Below, piece after piece: positions 1 through 8,287 of a DNA stretch of 64,000 nt. Source of the DNA: an uncultured Collinsella sp. (GTDB taxonomy: Bacteria; Actinomycetota; Coriobacteriia; Coriobacteriales; Coriobacteriaceae); the NCBI GenBank assembly GCA_900541745.1, contig UQLA01000002.1, positions 124,001 through 188,000 on the forward strand, given 5' to 3'. Within the stretch, counting starts at the first letter, position 1, and every line of letters starts with the position of its first letter. The notes below the pieces were generated by a model. That model was not told where the DNA came from. It saw only the letters and a list, made by a program, of their open reading frames with translations, and searched no databases. The position numbers were made by a program, and so were the translations under genes.

Positions 1-941
1 AGCGCCTGGCTGGTGTGAAGAACGTGCGCCTGGTGTATCGCCGCACCAAGAAGCAGATGCCCGCCGACGAGGAAGAGCTCGATCTTGCTCTTGCGGACGG
101 CGTTGAGTTCTGCGAGCTGCTGGCGCCCAAGGCGCTCAATGGCGCCGTGCTGACCTGCGACGTTATGGAGCTTGGCGAGCCGGATGCAAGCGGCCGTCGC
201 AGCCCCGTCGCCACGGGCGAGACCGTCGAGCTTCCCGCCACCACGGTGATCTGCGCCGTGGGCGAGGGCATCGATGCCAGCCTGTACGACGCCGCGGGCG
301 TCGAGCACGACCGTCGCGGCCGTCTTGCCGCCACCTCCACCGGCGTCGAGGGCGTCTGGGCTGCGGGCGACTGCCGTCGCGGTCCTGCCACCGTGGTTGA
401 GGCTATTGCCGACGCCGCCGAGGTCGCCCGTGCCATTGCTGGCGTGGACTTTAACAAGTACGCCGACTGCAACGAGCAGGCCGGCCGCGAGGACACCTGC
501 TACGAGCGCAAGGGGTCGCTGTGCCGCGACAAGCGCAACTGCACCAAGACTCGCTGCCTGGGCTGCGGCTCGGTGTGCGAGGTCTGCTGCGACGTGTGCC
601 CCAACCGCGCCAACGTGGCCATTAAGGTGCCGGGCCTTGCCAAGCATCAGGTCGTCCACGTCGACGGTATGTGCAACGAGTGCGGCAACTGCGCCGTGTT
701 CTGCCCCTACCAGGAGGGCCGTCCCTACAAGGACAAGCTCACCCTGTTCTGGAGCGAGGAGGACATGGAGAACTCCGAGAACGAGGGCTTCCTGGCCGCG
801 GACGATGATCACTTTAAGGTCCGCGTCGCCGGCACGGTCCGCACCGTCTCGGTCGATGCCGTCAACACCGGTCTTCCCGAGGCCGTCCGCCTGACCATCA
901 GGGCTGTGCGCGACAACTATTCGTACCTTCTTAAGAAATAG
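1..941 (+). CDS. ygfK: YgfK, putative selenate reductase / purine hydroxylase electron-transfer subunit (5' partial)
   Basis: The frame is open to the left edge, so only the C-terminal 312 or so codons are present. The first part resembles the FAD/NAD(P)-binding half of glutamate-synthase-like oxidoreductases, ending in a GVWAAGDCRRG motif typical of the last FAD-binding segment. It is followed by a cysteine-rich region with CxxC and CxxCxxCxxxC patterns for Fe-S clusters and a tail ending SYLLKK. YgfK is a YgeX/YgeW-cluster protein thought to pass electrons to or from the selenium-dependent hydroxylase. The ferredoxin gene starts 11 bases downstream, so the two are almost certainly co-transcribed. 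The product name is traditional; a role in purine or urate metabolism is more likely in this setting. Confidence 0.85.
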   Translation, partial: RLAGVKNVRLVYRRTKKQMPADEEELDLALADGVEFCELLAPKALNGAVLTCDVMELGEPDASGRRSPVATGETVELPATTVICAVGEGIDASLYDAAGVEHDRRGRLAATSTGVEGVWAAGDCRRGPATVVEAIADAAEVARAIAGVDFNKYADCNEQAGREDTCYERKGSLCRDKRNCTKTRCLGCGSVCEVCCDVCPNRANVAIKVPGLAKHQVVHVDGMCNECGNCAVFCPYQEGRPYKDKLTLFWSEEDMENSENEGFLAADDDHFKVRVAGTVRTVSVDAVNTGLPEAVRLTIRAVRDNYSYLLKK

Positions 942-952
942 GCGAGTCTCTT

Positions 953-1432
953 ATGGCCAAATCCATTCAACATCACGTGGCCTACGTTGCCTGCGGAAGC
1001 GGCTGTGCTTCCGCAGGCGGCGACGCCCGCTGCAGCGAAGGCTGCATTGGCTGTGGTGCCTGCGTTACGGCCTGCCCCCACGGTGCCATCGCGCTGGTCG
1101 ACGGCGTCGCCCGCGTGGACCGCTCCAAGTGCACGGGCTGTGGCCTGTGCGGCATGGCGTGCCCGCAGCGCGTGATTGCCTTCGTTCCCGGCTACCAGAA
1201 CATCCTGGTGCGCTGCAACAACACCGATAAGGGCGCCCTTGCGCGCAAGATCTGCGACACCAGCTGCATCGGTTGCGGCATGTGCGCCAAAAAGTGCCCT
1301 GCCGGCGCAATCCGCATCGAGGACAACTGCGCCCATATCGACGGCGTGGACTGCCTGTCGTGCGGCATGTGCGCCGTCGTCTGCCCGCATGGCGCCATCC
1401 ACGACCGCACCGGCATCGCCGCCGGCGTGTAG
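953..1432 (+). CDS. 4Fe-4S ferredoxin with four CxxCxxCxxxC motifs
   Basis: The 159-residue protein carries four CxxCxxCxxxC motifs, at C31-C41, C60-C70, C105-C115 and C134-C144, arranged as two pairs of bacterial ferredoxin modules. The layout resembles the C-terminal part of RnfB. No membrane segment is visible, so it should be a soluble electron carrier. It lies 11 bases after ygfK and 12 bases before the xanthine dehydrogenase gene, which supports a role in shuttling electrons between them. The ATG start follows directly from the ygfK stop. The exact redox partner is inferred from position only. Confidence 0.85.
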   Translation: MAKSIQHHVAYVACGSGCASAGGDARCSEGCIGCGACVTACPHGAIALVDGVARVDRSKCTGCGLCGMACPQRVIAFVPGYQNILVRCNNTDKGALARKICDTSCIGCGMCAKKCPAGAIRIEDNCAHIDGVDCLSCGMCAVVCPHGAIHDRTGIAAGV

Positions 1433-1444
1433 AGGGGAATCACC

Positions 1445-4222
1445 ATGGCACAGGAATTCACTTTTACCGTTAACGGCGTCGAGCACACGACGACCCAAAA
1501 CAAACCGCTGCTGCGCTATCTGCGCGACGACCTGCACATTCACTCCGCCAAGGACGGCTGCTCCGAGGGCGCCTGCGGCACCTGCACCATCCATGTGGAC
1601 GGTGCGGCCGTCAAGGCGTGCGTGCTGACCACCGCCCTTGCCGCCGGCCGCAACATCGTGACCGTCGAGGGCCTGCCCGAGGACGTGCGCGAGGCCTTTG
1701 TGTACGCCTTTGGCGCCGTGGGCGCCGTGCAGTGCGGCTTTTGCATCCCCGGCATGGTAATGGCGGGTGCGGCGCTCATCGCCGAGGACCCCGAGCCCAC
1801 CGAGGAGCAGATCAAGTATGCCATCCGCGGCAACGTCTGCCGCTGCACCGGCTACAAGAAGATTATCGAGGGCATTTCGCTGGCAGCCGCGGTGCTCCGC
1901 GGCGAAAAGCAGATTGACGAGGATCTGGAGCGCGGCGACGACTACGGCGTGGGCAAGCGCGCCTTCCGCATCGACGTGCGCAAGAAGGTGCTCGGCGAGG
2001 GCAAGTATCCCGACGACATCGACGAGCTCGATCAGCCGGGCCTGACCTACGCTAGCGCCGTGCGCTCCAAGTATCCGCGCGCCCGCGTGCTCTCCATCGA
2101 TACCTCCAAGGCCGAGGCCCTGCCCGGCGTGGTGGGCATCCTGCGCGCCGAGGACGTGCCGGTCAACCAGGTCGGCCACCTTATCCAGGACTGGGACGTC
2201 ATGATCGCCCAGGGTGACATCACCCGCTGCGTGGGCGATGCCATCGTGCTGGTGGTTGCCGAGGACGAGGCGACGCTCGAGAAGGCCAAGAAGCTCGTCA
2301 AGATTGATTACGAGCCTCTGGAGCCCGTGCGCAACATCGCCGAGGCCAGAGCTGCCGACGCCCCGCGCCTGCACGACAGCTTCTTTGCCTTTGGCAACAC
2401 GGTGGAGCTCAAGGACAACGTGTGCCAGAGCCGCCATGTGACGCGCGGCGACGCCGCCAAGGCGCTGGCGGAGAGCGCATTCACCGTGACGCAGCGCTTT
2501 ACCACGCCCTTTACCGAGCATGCCTTCTTGGAGCCCGAGTGCGCCGTCGCCTTCCCGTACAAGAACGGCGTCAAGGTGCAGTCGACCGACCAGGGCGCCT
2601 ACGATACGCGCAAAGAGTGTGCCCACATGTTTGGCTGGGACAACGAGCCCGAGCGCGTGGTCGTCGAGACCATGCTCGTGGGTGGCGGCTTTGGCGGCAA
2701 GGAGGACGTGTCCATCCAGCACCTGGCCGCGCTCGCTGCCTATAAGTTCCAGCGTCCTGTGAAGTGCAAGCTCACGCGTGCCGAGTCACTTGCGTTCCAT
2801 CCCAAGCGCCACGCCATGGACGGCACCTTTACGCTGGGCTGCGACGCCGAGGGCAACTTTACCGGCCTGGACTGCGAGATCAACTTTGATACCGGCGCCT
2901 ACGCGTCGCTGTGCGGCCCGGTGCTCGAGCGCGCCTGCACGCATGCCGTCGGCCCCTACAAGTACCAGAACACCGACATTCGCGGCTTTGGCTACTACAC
3001 CAACAACCCGCCCGCCGGTGCGTACCGCGGCTTTGGCGTTTGCCAGTCCGAGTTTGCGCTCGAGAGCCTGATCGACCTGCTGGCCGAGAAGGTCGGCCTG
3101 GATCCGTGGGAGATCCGCTACCGCAACGCCATCGAGCCGGGCGAGGTTTTGCCCAACGGCCAGATTGCCGATTGCTCCACGGCACTGAAGGAGACGCTGC
3201 TCGAGGTCAAGGATGCCTACTACGCGCATCCCGGACACGCCGGCATTGCCTGCGCCATGAAGAACGCCGGCGTGGGCGTGGGCCTGCCCGATGCCGGCCG
3301 CTGCAAGATCCGCATCGAGGACGGCGTGGCCGTGGTCTACGCTGCCACGTCCGACATCGGCCAGGGCTGCAACACGGTCTTTTTGCAGGACGTTGCCGAG
3401 GCCTGCGGCCTGCCGCTTCGCTGCATCGCCAACGGCGAGTGCTCCACCGAGAACGCTCCCGACTCCGGCACCACGTCTGGCTCGCGTCAGACGGTCGTGA
3501 CCGGCGAGGCCGTGCGCGGTGCCGCCTTCCTGCTGCGCGATGCCATGCTTGACATCGAGGCCGGCAAGCCTGCACCCGATACTCCCGTGAGCGCGCATGG
3601 CGACGGCGTCAAGATCGAGTACGACGACGGTCACGCCTATCAGCTGCGCACGCAGGAGCTCGTCGCCGGCCAGGGCATGCATCCTCAGGATCCCGCGGCC
3701 GCCATCAAGGCGCTCGAGGGATGCGAGTTTGGCTACGTGTATCTGGAGCCGACCGACAAGCTGGGCGCCGACGTGCCCAACCCCAAGAGCCACATCTGCT
3801 ACGGCTTTGCCACGCATGTGGTCATTCTGGATGATGACGGCCGCGTGAGCGAGGTCTATGCTGCGCACGATTCCGGCAAGGTAGTCAACCCCATCTCCAT
3901 CCAGGGTCAGATCGAAGGCGGCGTGCTCATGGGTATGGGCTATGCGCTTACCGAGGACTGGCCGCTCAAGGACTGCGTACCCCAGGCCAGGTACGGCACG
4001 CTCGGGCTGTTCCGTGCGCCCGAGATCCCGGATATCCATGCCATCTACGTGGAGAAGGACGAGCTGCTGCCCGTGGCATATGGCGGCAAGGGCATCGGCG
4101 AGATCGCCACGATCCCCACGGCGCCCGCCGTACAGAACGCCTATCGCGCATTCGACGGCAAGCTGCGTCCGGATCTGCCCATGGTGGATACGCCATACAG
4201 CCGCGCCCGTCACCGCGGCTAG
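1445..4222 (+). CDS. xdh: selenium-dependent xanthine dehydrogenase (fused 2Fe-2S and molybdopterin domains)
   Basis: The 925-residue enzyme begins with a plant-type [2Fe-2S] domain (C39, C44, C47, C59) and an all-helical second [2Fe-2S] domain (C97, C100, C132, C134). The molybdopterin-binding domains follow from about residue 180. The GGGFGGK motif at 413-419 and the C-terminal GKGIGE...PTAPAVQNA segment are cofactor-binding signatures of the xanthine oxidase family. It lacks the FAD module of classical XdhB, as is usual for enzymes in ygfK/yqeB clusters that are thought to carry a labile selenium ligand. An RBS-like GAGGGGA sits before the ATG. It likely hydroxylates xanthine, hypoxanthine or a related purine, with electrons moving through the adjacent ferredoxin and YgfK. 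Confidence 0.9.
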   Translation: MAQEFTFTVNGVEHTTTQNKPLLRYLRDDLHIHSAKDGCSEGACGTCTIHVDGAAVKACVLTTALAAGRNIVTVEGLPEDVREAFVYAFGAVGAVQCGFCIPGMVMAGAALIAEDPEPTEEQIKYAIRGNVCRCTGYKKIIEGISLAAAVLRGEKQIDEDLERGDDYGVGKRAFRIDVRKKVLGEGKYPDDIDELDQPGLTYASAVRSKYPRARVLSIDTSKAEALPGVVGILRAEDVPVNQVGHLIQDWDVMIAQGDITRCVGDAIVLVVAEDEATLEKAKKLVKIDYEPLEPVRNIAEARAADAPRLHDSFFAFGNTVELKDNVCQSRHVTRGDAAKALAESAFTVTQRFTTPFTEHAFLEPECAVAFPYKNGVKVQSTDQGAYDTRKECAHMFGWDNEPERVVVETMLVGGGFGGKEDVSIQHLAALAAYKFQRPVKCKLTRAESLAFHPKRHAMDGTFTLGCDAEGNFTGLDCEINFDTGAYASLCGPVLERACTHAVGPYKYQNTDIRGFGYYTNNPPAGAYRGFGVCQSEFALESLIDLLAEKVGLDPWEIRYRNAIEPGEVLPNGQIADCSTALKETLLEVKDAYYAHPGHAGIACAMKNAGVGVGLPDAGRCKIRIEDGVAVVYAATSDIGQGCNTVFLQDVAEACGLPLRCIANGECSTENAPDSGTTSGSRQTVVTGEAVRGAAFLLRDAMLDIEAGKPAPDTPVSAHGDGVKIEYDDGHAYQLRTQELVAGQGMHPQDPAAAIKALEGCEFGYVYLEPTDKLGADVPNPKSHICYGFATHVVILDDDGRVSEVYAAHDSGKVVNPISIQGQIEGGVLMGMGYALTEDWPLKDCVPQARYGTLGLFRAPEIPDIHAIYVEKDELLPVAYGGKGIGEIATIPTAPAVQNAYRAFDGKLRPDLPMVDTPYSRARHRG

Positions 4223-4291
4223 GGTAGAGCGTGGACAGTCATTACTGATGGGCCGTCCGCGCTCAACATCAACTGCATATGCTGCGCCTTT

Positions 4292-4324
4292 GGCCCCAGC
4301 TCCATCGCGAGCCGGGGCCTTTTG
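4292..4324 (+). terminator. rho-independent terminator after xdh
   Basis: A GGCCCC...GGGGCC stem, with an inner GCTC/GAGC pairing, is followed by TTTTG. It lies 70 bases past the xdh stop and closes the ygfK-ferredoxin-xdh unit before the repeat array starts. Confidence 0.7.
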
Positions 4325-4331
4325 TTTGGAG

Positions 4332-4800
4332 CGGAAACTACGTCCCAGATTCGACGTTCTGGACGGGATACGCTTTCCGGTTGGGGCTTCAAACGGAAAG
4401 TGCATCCCGGAATCCGCGCCTGGAATGGGATGCGCTTTCCGGAACAGCCCTCAACCGGAAACTGCGTCCCAGAATTTCGATTCAGAGTGGGATGCCGTTT
4501 CCGGCTGAACCCTCTGGCGGAAAGTTCATCCCAGAATTGACGCTCGGAGTGGGACACGGTTTCCGGATCGGCCCTCAGCGGAAAACGTATCCCAGTTTGA
4601 GTGTCTATTCCGGGATGCCGTTTCCGCTGAGTGCTTCATCCGGAAAGTCTGTCCCGTTCTGAGCCTCGATTATGGGATGTGCTTTCCGCTAGGCATGCCA
4701 TATGGAAAGCGCACCCCGTTTTGAATACTCAATCTGGGCCCTGGTTTCCGCGGGTGCTGCCAACCGGAAAGTGTGTCCCGCTTTGCCAAGCAGACGGGCA
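4332..4800. repeat. tandem array of a 48-bp palindromic unit (7.5 copies, 62-bp period)
   Basis: Seven full units and one half unit follow one another at about 62 bp. Each is a 48-bp imperfect palindrome starting CGGAAA, with TCCC about nine bases in, a variable 18-base centre, then GGGA and TTTCCG. Spacers are 13-14 bp and poorly conserved. The second unit is almost a perfect stem, while others pair only in the outer six and inner four bases. Short reading frames through the array follow the repeat and have no believable start site, so I treat it as non-coding. The same unit recurs at 6111-6158 and 7680-8006. Confidence 0.85.
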
Positions 4801-4815
4801 TAAGCTCAACAGCTC

Positions 4816-5814
4816 CTACAGCTCCACGTCGTTGAGCCATGTCGGTAGCGCGGTCTGCCGGATGCCTGCCGTCTGCAGCTTTTTGGCGAGCACTCCTGCC
4901 GAGCGGACCTCGTTTATGGTAAAGCGCAGCAGAGGATGACCGTAGAGCGATAGGTGCGCCTCGCGCTGTCGTTCGGCAACGAGCGCCTCGGCGGTGGTGC
5001 GTCCGGCCAACATGGTCTGGTCGGTATATTTGATGAGCCCGTCGAGCTCGCCCAGCGTGAGTTCCCGCGCCTGGCGCTCCCAGGCAAAGTCCGTTCGTAT
5101 GGGCTTGGCCGAATCGAAGGGGTCCGTCAATTCGTATTGAAGCCAGTCGGGCGCAAAACCGGTCTCGATCATGGCGGCTCGGGCGACCGATTCCCCGCCG
5201 CTCTCGGCGCGGGCGTCGGCATATCGAAGCGTTGTGCGGGCGGTGCGAATCGCGTGACCATTGCGGGCAGTCGCTCGTTGCTCAACGGCCTCCATCAGCT
5301 GTTCCCGCGCAAGGCCGAGCTTTGAGATCGCCGAATCGGCAATGGGCATGCCGTCGGCAAAACCAGTTTGCAGCAGGCAATCTGTGGCCGTTTGGATGGG
5401 CGGCGTTACCGATATGCCGACTCTGCGTATTGCTCCGGCCGGCTCAATCTGGTGCCGCTGAATATGTGCGCCCGGACGAGCCGACGGCTTTGTCGAGCTG
5501 CAGACATGCACGACATTCAGGTGTCGCCACGAGACCTCGAGCCCCAGCAGGCAAGCTGCCGAAAACGAGCAGAACGTCCAATCGGGGTGGATGGTCGCAA
5601 GGGCGCGAATAATCTCGCAATGACGCTGCGCCCGGTTGAGTTCATCCCAGCGCATTTTGCGCGCGAACAGTCCCGGCATGGGGGAGACGACCGTGCCGCC
5701 GGTGCGCCGGAGGAGCGCTTTTCGGATCGCCGTGCTCGGGGGGATCAGGCAGCGCCCCTCTTGTTCGGCTTGAGTGAGCAGTTGGTCGATGAGTTGGTCA
5801 TTGCAATGGGTCAT
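4816..5814 (-). CDS. AbiEi-antitoxin-like / DUF559-type endonuclease-fold protein
   Basis: The 332-residue protein has an N-terminal winged-helix-like region (about residues 20-60) with the antitoxin-style pattern of a TGGTVVSPMPGLFAR segment. It ends in a domain with GGESVARAAMIETGF, a DFAWE segment and GELDGLIKY, which looks like the D-E-K core of DUF559/Vsr-like nucleases. In actinobacteria such proteins are often annotated as type IV toxin-antitoxin AbiEi-family proteins, but no AbiEii nucleotidyltransferase gene is adjacent here. A strong AAGGAGG precedes the ATG. The setting between two palindrome arrays suggests an accessory gene. Whether it cuts DNA or only regulates is not visible from sequence. 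Confidence 0.6.
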   Translation of the reverse strand: MTHCNDQLIDQLLTQAEQEGRCLIPPSTAIRKALLRRTGGTVVSPMPGLFARKMRWDELNRAQRHCEIIRALATIHPDWTFCSFSAACLLGLEVSWRHLNVVHVCSSTKPSARPGAHIQRHQIEPAGAIRRVGISVTPPIQTATDCLLQTGFADGMPIADSAISKLGLAREQLMEAVEQRATARNGHAIRTARTTLRYADARAESGGESVARAAMIETGFAPDWLQYELTDPFDSAKPIRTDFAWERQARELTLGELDGLIKYTDQTMLAGRTTAEALVAERQREAHLSLYGHPLLRFTINEVRSAGVLAKKLQTAGIRQTALPTWLNDVEL

Positions 5815-6110
5815 GAGCTACCGCCTCCTTTTGGGTAGCAAAAACGTATCAGCCGCAACTTGCCGCCCAACTGACCAAAAGCTGACCAAAATCTAACCAT
5901 GCAGGTAGATGGCCTGGTTTTGACGTCATTTTTTGAAGCTGAATCGGTGGGCGGTAATCGGCACCCGTGAACGGTAGCTAGATATGAAGCCTTGGTAAGT
6001 TTAGGGACGTTTACTTTTCCGAAAAAGAGCAATCTATCTGCTGTTTTGTGTTTCTTGATCACATATTTGAAGGCATGTGATAAGGGCGGCGGATCGTCGG
6101 CTGGTATCTG
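5815..6110. other. intergenic region without recognised gene
   Basis: I see no gene here. The left end holds the ribosome-binding site of the minus-strand AbiEi-like gene, and A/T-rich stretches around 5870-5940 could hold its promoter. No long repeat is visible until the single 48-bp palindrome at 6111. Confidence 0.5.
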
Positions 6111-6158
6111 CGGAAACTACGGCCCAGTTTTTGGCTCCAGAACGGGATACATTTTCCG
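6111..6158. repeat. single copy of the 48-bp CGGAAA palindrome
   Basis: This stretch runs from CGGAAA to TTTCCG over exactly 48 bp, with the same inner CCC and GGGA blocks as the arrays at 4332-4800 and 7680-8006. It is an isolated copy upstream of the ATPase gene. Confidence 0.8.
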
Positions 6159-6211
6159 GAACGGTCCACGTGCGGTGGTATACCGCCCTTTTGCGTGCGC
6201 CGCTTGTCGAA

Positions 6212-6267
6212 TTACGTTATAGCTAGCTATATTATTGGAAGGTATAATATGGCTAGCTATAACGTAA
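6212..6267. promoter_or_regulatory. 23-bp inverted repeat overlapping a TATAAT box upstream of the ATPase gene
   Basis: Two 23-base arms (6212-6234 and 6245-6267) are inverted copies with one mismatch, separated by 10 bases. Each arm contains GCTAGCTATAACGTAA or its complement. A TATAAT lies at 6243-6248, at the loop and right-arm junction. The ATPase start codon is at 6283 behind AAGGGAAGGA. The position fits an autoregulatory operator, although a transposon-like terminal structure cannot be excluded. Confidence 0.6.
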
Positions 6268-6282
6268 GGGAAGGATGGCCCT

Positions 6283-7662
6283 ATGTTTATCGGAAGAACA
6301 ACGGAAATGTCCGAGCTCAATCGGCTGTACGGCACGGGCTTCTTTGAGATGCCTGTGATTTACGGCCGCCGTCGTGTGGGTAAAACGCGCCTTATCACAG
6401 AGTTCATCCAAGGCAAGAATGCTATTTACTTTCAAGCTCGTCGTACCAATGCAGAGGCAAACCTGCATGGCTTTAGTCAGGCGATACTTGCGGGTTCGGT
6501 TGGTGCTGCAGGTGTGTCGTTTCGTAGCTTTGACGAGGCGTTTGATGCATTGGCCACCATGGCTCGCACGGAACGTTTGATTGTCGTGATTGACGAGTAT
6601 CCCTATCTCGCCCAATCGAATCCCGAGATCAGCTCGTTGCTGCAAGACAAGATCGATCACTTGTACAAAGAGACCAAGCTCATGCTTATCCTGTGTGGGT
6701 CGTCGCTTTCGTTCATGGAAGAGCAGGTGCTGGGCTACGAGAGTCCGCTATACGGTAGGCGTACGGCCCAGTTTAAGATCATGCCGCTTGATTTTACGAC
6801 GACCCTCGGCTTGTGGCAGAGCATGGGTCGCGAAGACGCTGCGGTTTGCTATGGCATGACGGGCGGCATTCCTGCATATATCGAGAAAGCCGATCCTACC
6901 GTATCGCTCGAGGACAACATCAAACGTCTTTTTCTTACTCCTACGGGCTATCTCTTTGAGGAGCCGAGTAACCTGCTATTGCAAGAGTGCCGCAATCCCG
7001 AGCAATATGATGCGATCGTGCAAGCAATTGCTCAGGGGCGCTCGAAGATCTCGGAGATTGCGAGCTCTACGGGAATCCCTGCGAGCAACGTAAAGAACTA
7101 TGTGGATAAGCTGGCGTCGCTTGGGATTGTCGAGCGCGAGCTGCCCCTAAACGAGACGAGCAATAAGCGAGCCGTGTATCTGCTGAGCGACCAGATGTTT
7201 AGGTTCTGGTACAAGTTTGTTCCGCAGAACATCGGGCTGATTCAAAACGATATGGCCGAGATGGCGTATAAGCGCATTGAGCCGCACGTATCGGATTACA
7301 TGGGTACGGTCTTTGAGCTTATATGCAGGCAGTATGTGTACGAACTCGCGCGGGCGGGCAAGCTCGATGTGGTTCCGGCGAGCGTCGGGCGCTGGTGGGG
7401 GACGGATAATCGCACGCATACGCAGGAAGAAATCGACTTGATTGTTGACGATGGCGAGGGCACAGCGCTGTTTGCGGAGTGCAAATGGCGCAATGAACCG
7501 GCGGGCGAAGACGTGCTGCAAAAGCTCGTGTATCGAAGCGAGCTCTTTAGACGGCAGTATAAAAGCTACGTGATCTTCTCGAAGCGTGGCTTTACGCAAG
7601 GATGTCGGGATGCCGCGGAGAGTAGGGGAGACGTCAAGCTGATTTCGTTTGCCGAGATGTGA
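6283..7662 (+). CDS. AAA ATPase with DUF234 C-terminal domain (archaeal-type ATPase family)
   Basis: The 459-residue protein begins with a P-loop ATPase domain: Walker A GRRRVGKT at 28-35 and Walker B LIVVIDEYPYL with D104/E105. A winged-helix region follows (about residues 240-290). The C-terminal DUF234-like domain holds an EEIDLIVDD...FAECKWR segment, which matches the E-D-ExK core of restriction-like nucleases. This architecture is common in prokaryotic accessory regions and has no settled function; mobile-element or defence roles have been proposed. It has its own promoter-operator region and is flanked by palindrome arrays. I see no partner gene in the same transcription unit. Confidence 0.85.
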   Translation: MFIGRTTEMSELNRLYGTGFFEMPVIYGRRRVGKTRLITEFIQGKNAIYFQARRTNAEANLHGFSQAILAGSVGAAGVSFRSFDEAFDALATMARTERLIVVIDEYPYLAQSNPEISSLLQDKIDHLYKETKLMLILCGSSLSFMEEQVLGYESPLYGRRTAQFKIMPLDFTTTLGLWQSMGREDAAVCYGMTGGIPAYIEKADPTVSLEDNIKRLFLTPTGYLFEEPSNLLLQECRNPEQYDAIVQAIAQGRSKISEIASSTGIPASNVKNYVDKLASLGIVERELPLNETSNKRAVYLLSDQMFRFWYKFVPQNIGLIQNDMAEMAYKRIEPHVSDYMGTVFELICRQYVYELARAGKLDVVPASVGRWWGTDNRTHTQEEIDLIVDDGEGTALFAECKWRNEPAGEDVLQKLVYRSELFRRQYKSYVIFSKRGFTQGCRDAAESRGDVKLISFAEM

Positions 7663-7679
7663 GGGCGGGGATAACGAAG

Positions 7680-8006
7680 CGCGTCCTGATTTGATGCTGG
7701 GAATGGGATGTGCTTTCCTTTTGCGACCTTTGGCGGAAAGTGCGTTCCAGATTTCGGCTTCAGAATGGGATGCCGTTTCCGGATCGGCCCTCAGGCGGAA
7801 ACTGCGACCCGAAATTTGGCTCCAAAACGGGATACGCTTTCCCGGTGGCATCTCTAGCGGAAACTGCATCCCGGAATGAGCTCTCGGAATGGGGCGCGCT
7901 TTCCCATCGGGGCTTCAAACGGAAACCGTGTCCCGGAATCGAGCCTCAGGGTGGGATGCATTTTCCGGTAGAGGCCTGGGACGGAAGGCGTGTCCCAGAA
8001 TCCGGC
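7680..8006. repeat. second array of the 48-bp CGGAAA/TTTCCG palindrome (about 5 units)
   Basis: About five degenerate units of the palindrome described at 4332-4800 lie immediately downstream of the ATPase stop codon. Arms read CGGAAAnTGCnnCCC and GGGATnCnnTTTCC, spaced by roughly 14 bp. The first and last units are incomplete. With the first array and the single copy at 6111 they bracket the AbiEi-like and ATPase genes. Confidence 0.8.
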
Positions 8007-8066
8007 TAATCCGATGGCAAGGTGGTTGAGCGAGCGAGCTCCGAGGCTCCATTACTGAAAATTCAT

Positions 8067-8095
8067 TTGTTAAACCTGGCAACCGTGGGTAGAAT
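8067..8095 (+). promoter_or_regulatory. promoter of the putative antisense antitoxin RNA
   Basis: TTGTTA (8067-8072) and TAGAAT (8090-8095) are separated by exactly 17 bp. This is close to a consensus vegetative promoter pointing into the 3' end of the convergent small toxin gene, with a predicted start near 8101. Confidence 0.65.
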
Positions 8096-8100
8096 AAAGT

Positions 8101-8186
8101 CGACGGCAGCCCAAGGGTGATAGCTGGGCAGCGCCGTTACTTAGTTCAAGGGGTCAATGCCTTAACGGCGTCGACCCCTCTTCTTT
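8101..8186 (+). ncRNA. putative antisense RNA antitoxin opposite the 41-aa toxin gene
   Basis: Transcription from the promoter at 8067-8095 would start near 8101. It would give an RNA of about 85 nt that folds first into a GACGGCAGCCC/GGGCAGCGCCGTT hairpin and ends at an AGGGGTC...GACCCCT stem followed by CTTCTTTT. The RNA is complementary to the last codons and the 3' untranslated region of the toxin message. On the opposite strand the same first hairpin could end the toxin transcript. This geometry is typical of type I toxin-antitoxin loci with overlapping 3' ends. It is a prediction from sequence only. Confidence 0.55.
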
Positions 8187-8287
8187 TGCTTCGTACGCTG
8201 CTTAAGTGCCTCGGAAAGTCCGATAAGCGCCGTGAGGAGCGAGACCAGAGCGGTCAGGAGCTTCACGGAATCAATCAGATCGGTCAT
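8162..8287 (-). CDS. 41-aa hydrophobic peptide, putative type I toxin (holin-like)
   Basis: The 41-codon frame has an excellent GGGAGGTGAT ribosome-binding site just before its ATG. The peptide has a short N-terminal stretch (MTDLIDSVK), one hydrophobic helix at about residues 10-25 (LLTALVSLLTALIGL) and a very basic tail (KQRTKQKKRGRRR). This is the layout of small membrane toxins of type I systems and of the so-called holin-like toxins. A convergent promoter and terminator on the other strand define a likely antisense RNA over its 3' end. I cannot assign it to a named family with certainty, and membrane toxicity is inferred. Confidence 0.65.
   Translation of the reverse strand: MTDLIDSVKLLTALVSLLTALIGLSEALKQRTKQKKRGRRR

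Noticed and set aside
917..2722. Long minus-strand open frame (601 codons) opposite the ferredoxin and xanthine dehydrogenase genes
   Set aside because: It is the antisense of strongly coding, GC-biased genes, has no ribosome-binding site and no recognisable domain.
4332..4800. CRISPR array or small genes within the CGGAAA repeats
   Set aside because: The repeated part is palindromic and degenerate with 13-14-bp spacers, no cas genes are present, and frames through it only follow repeat periodicity.
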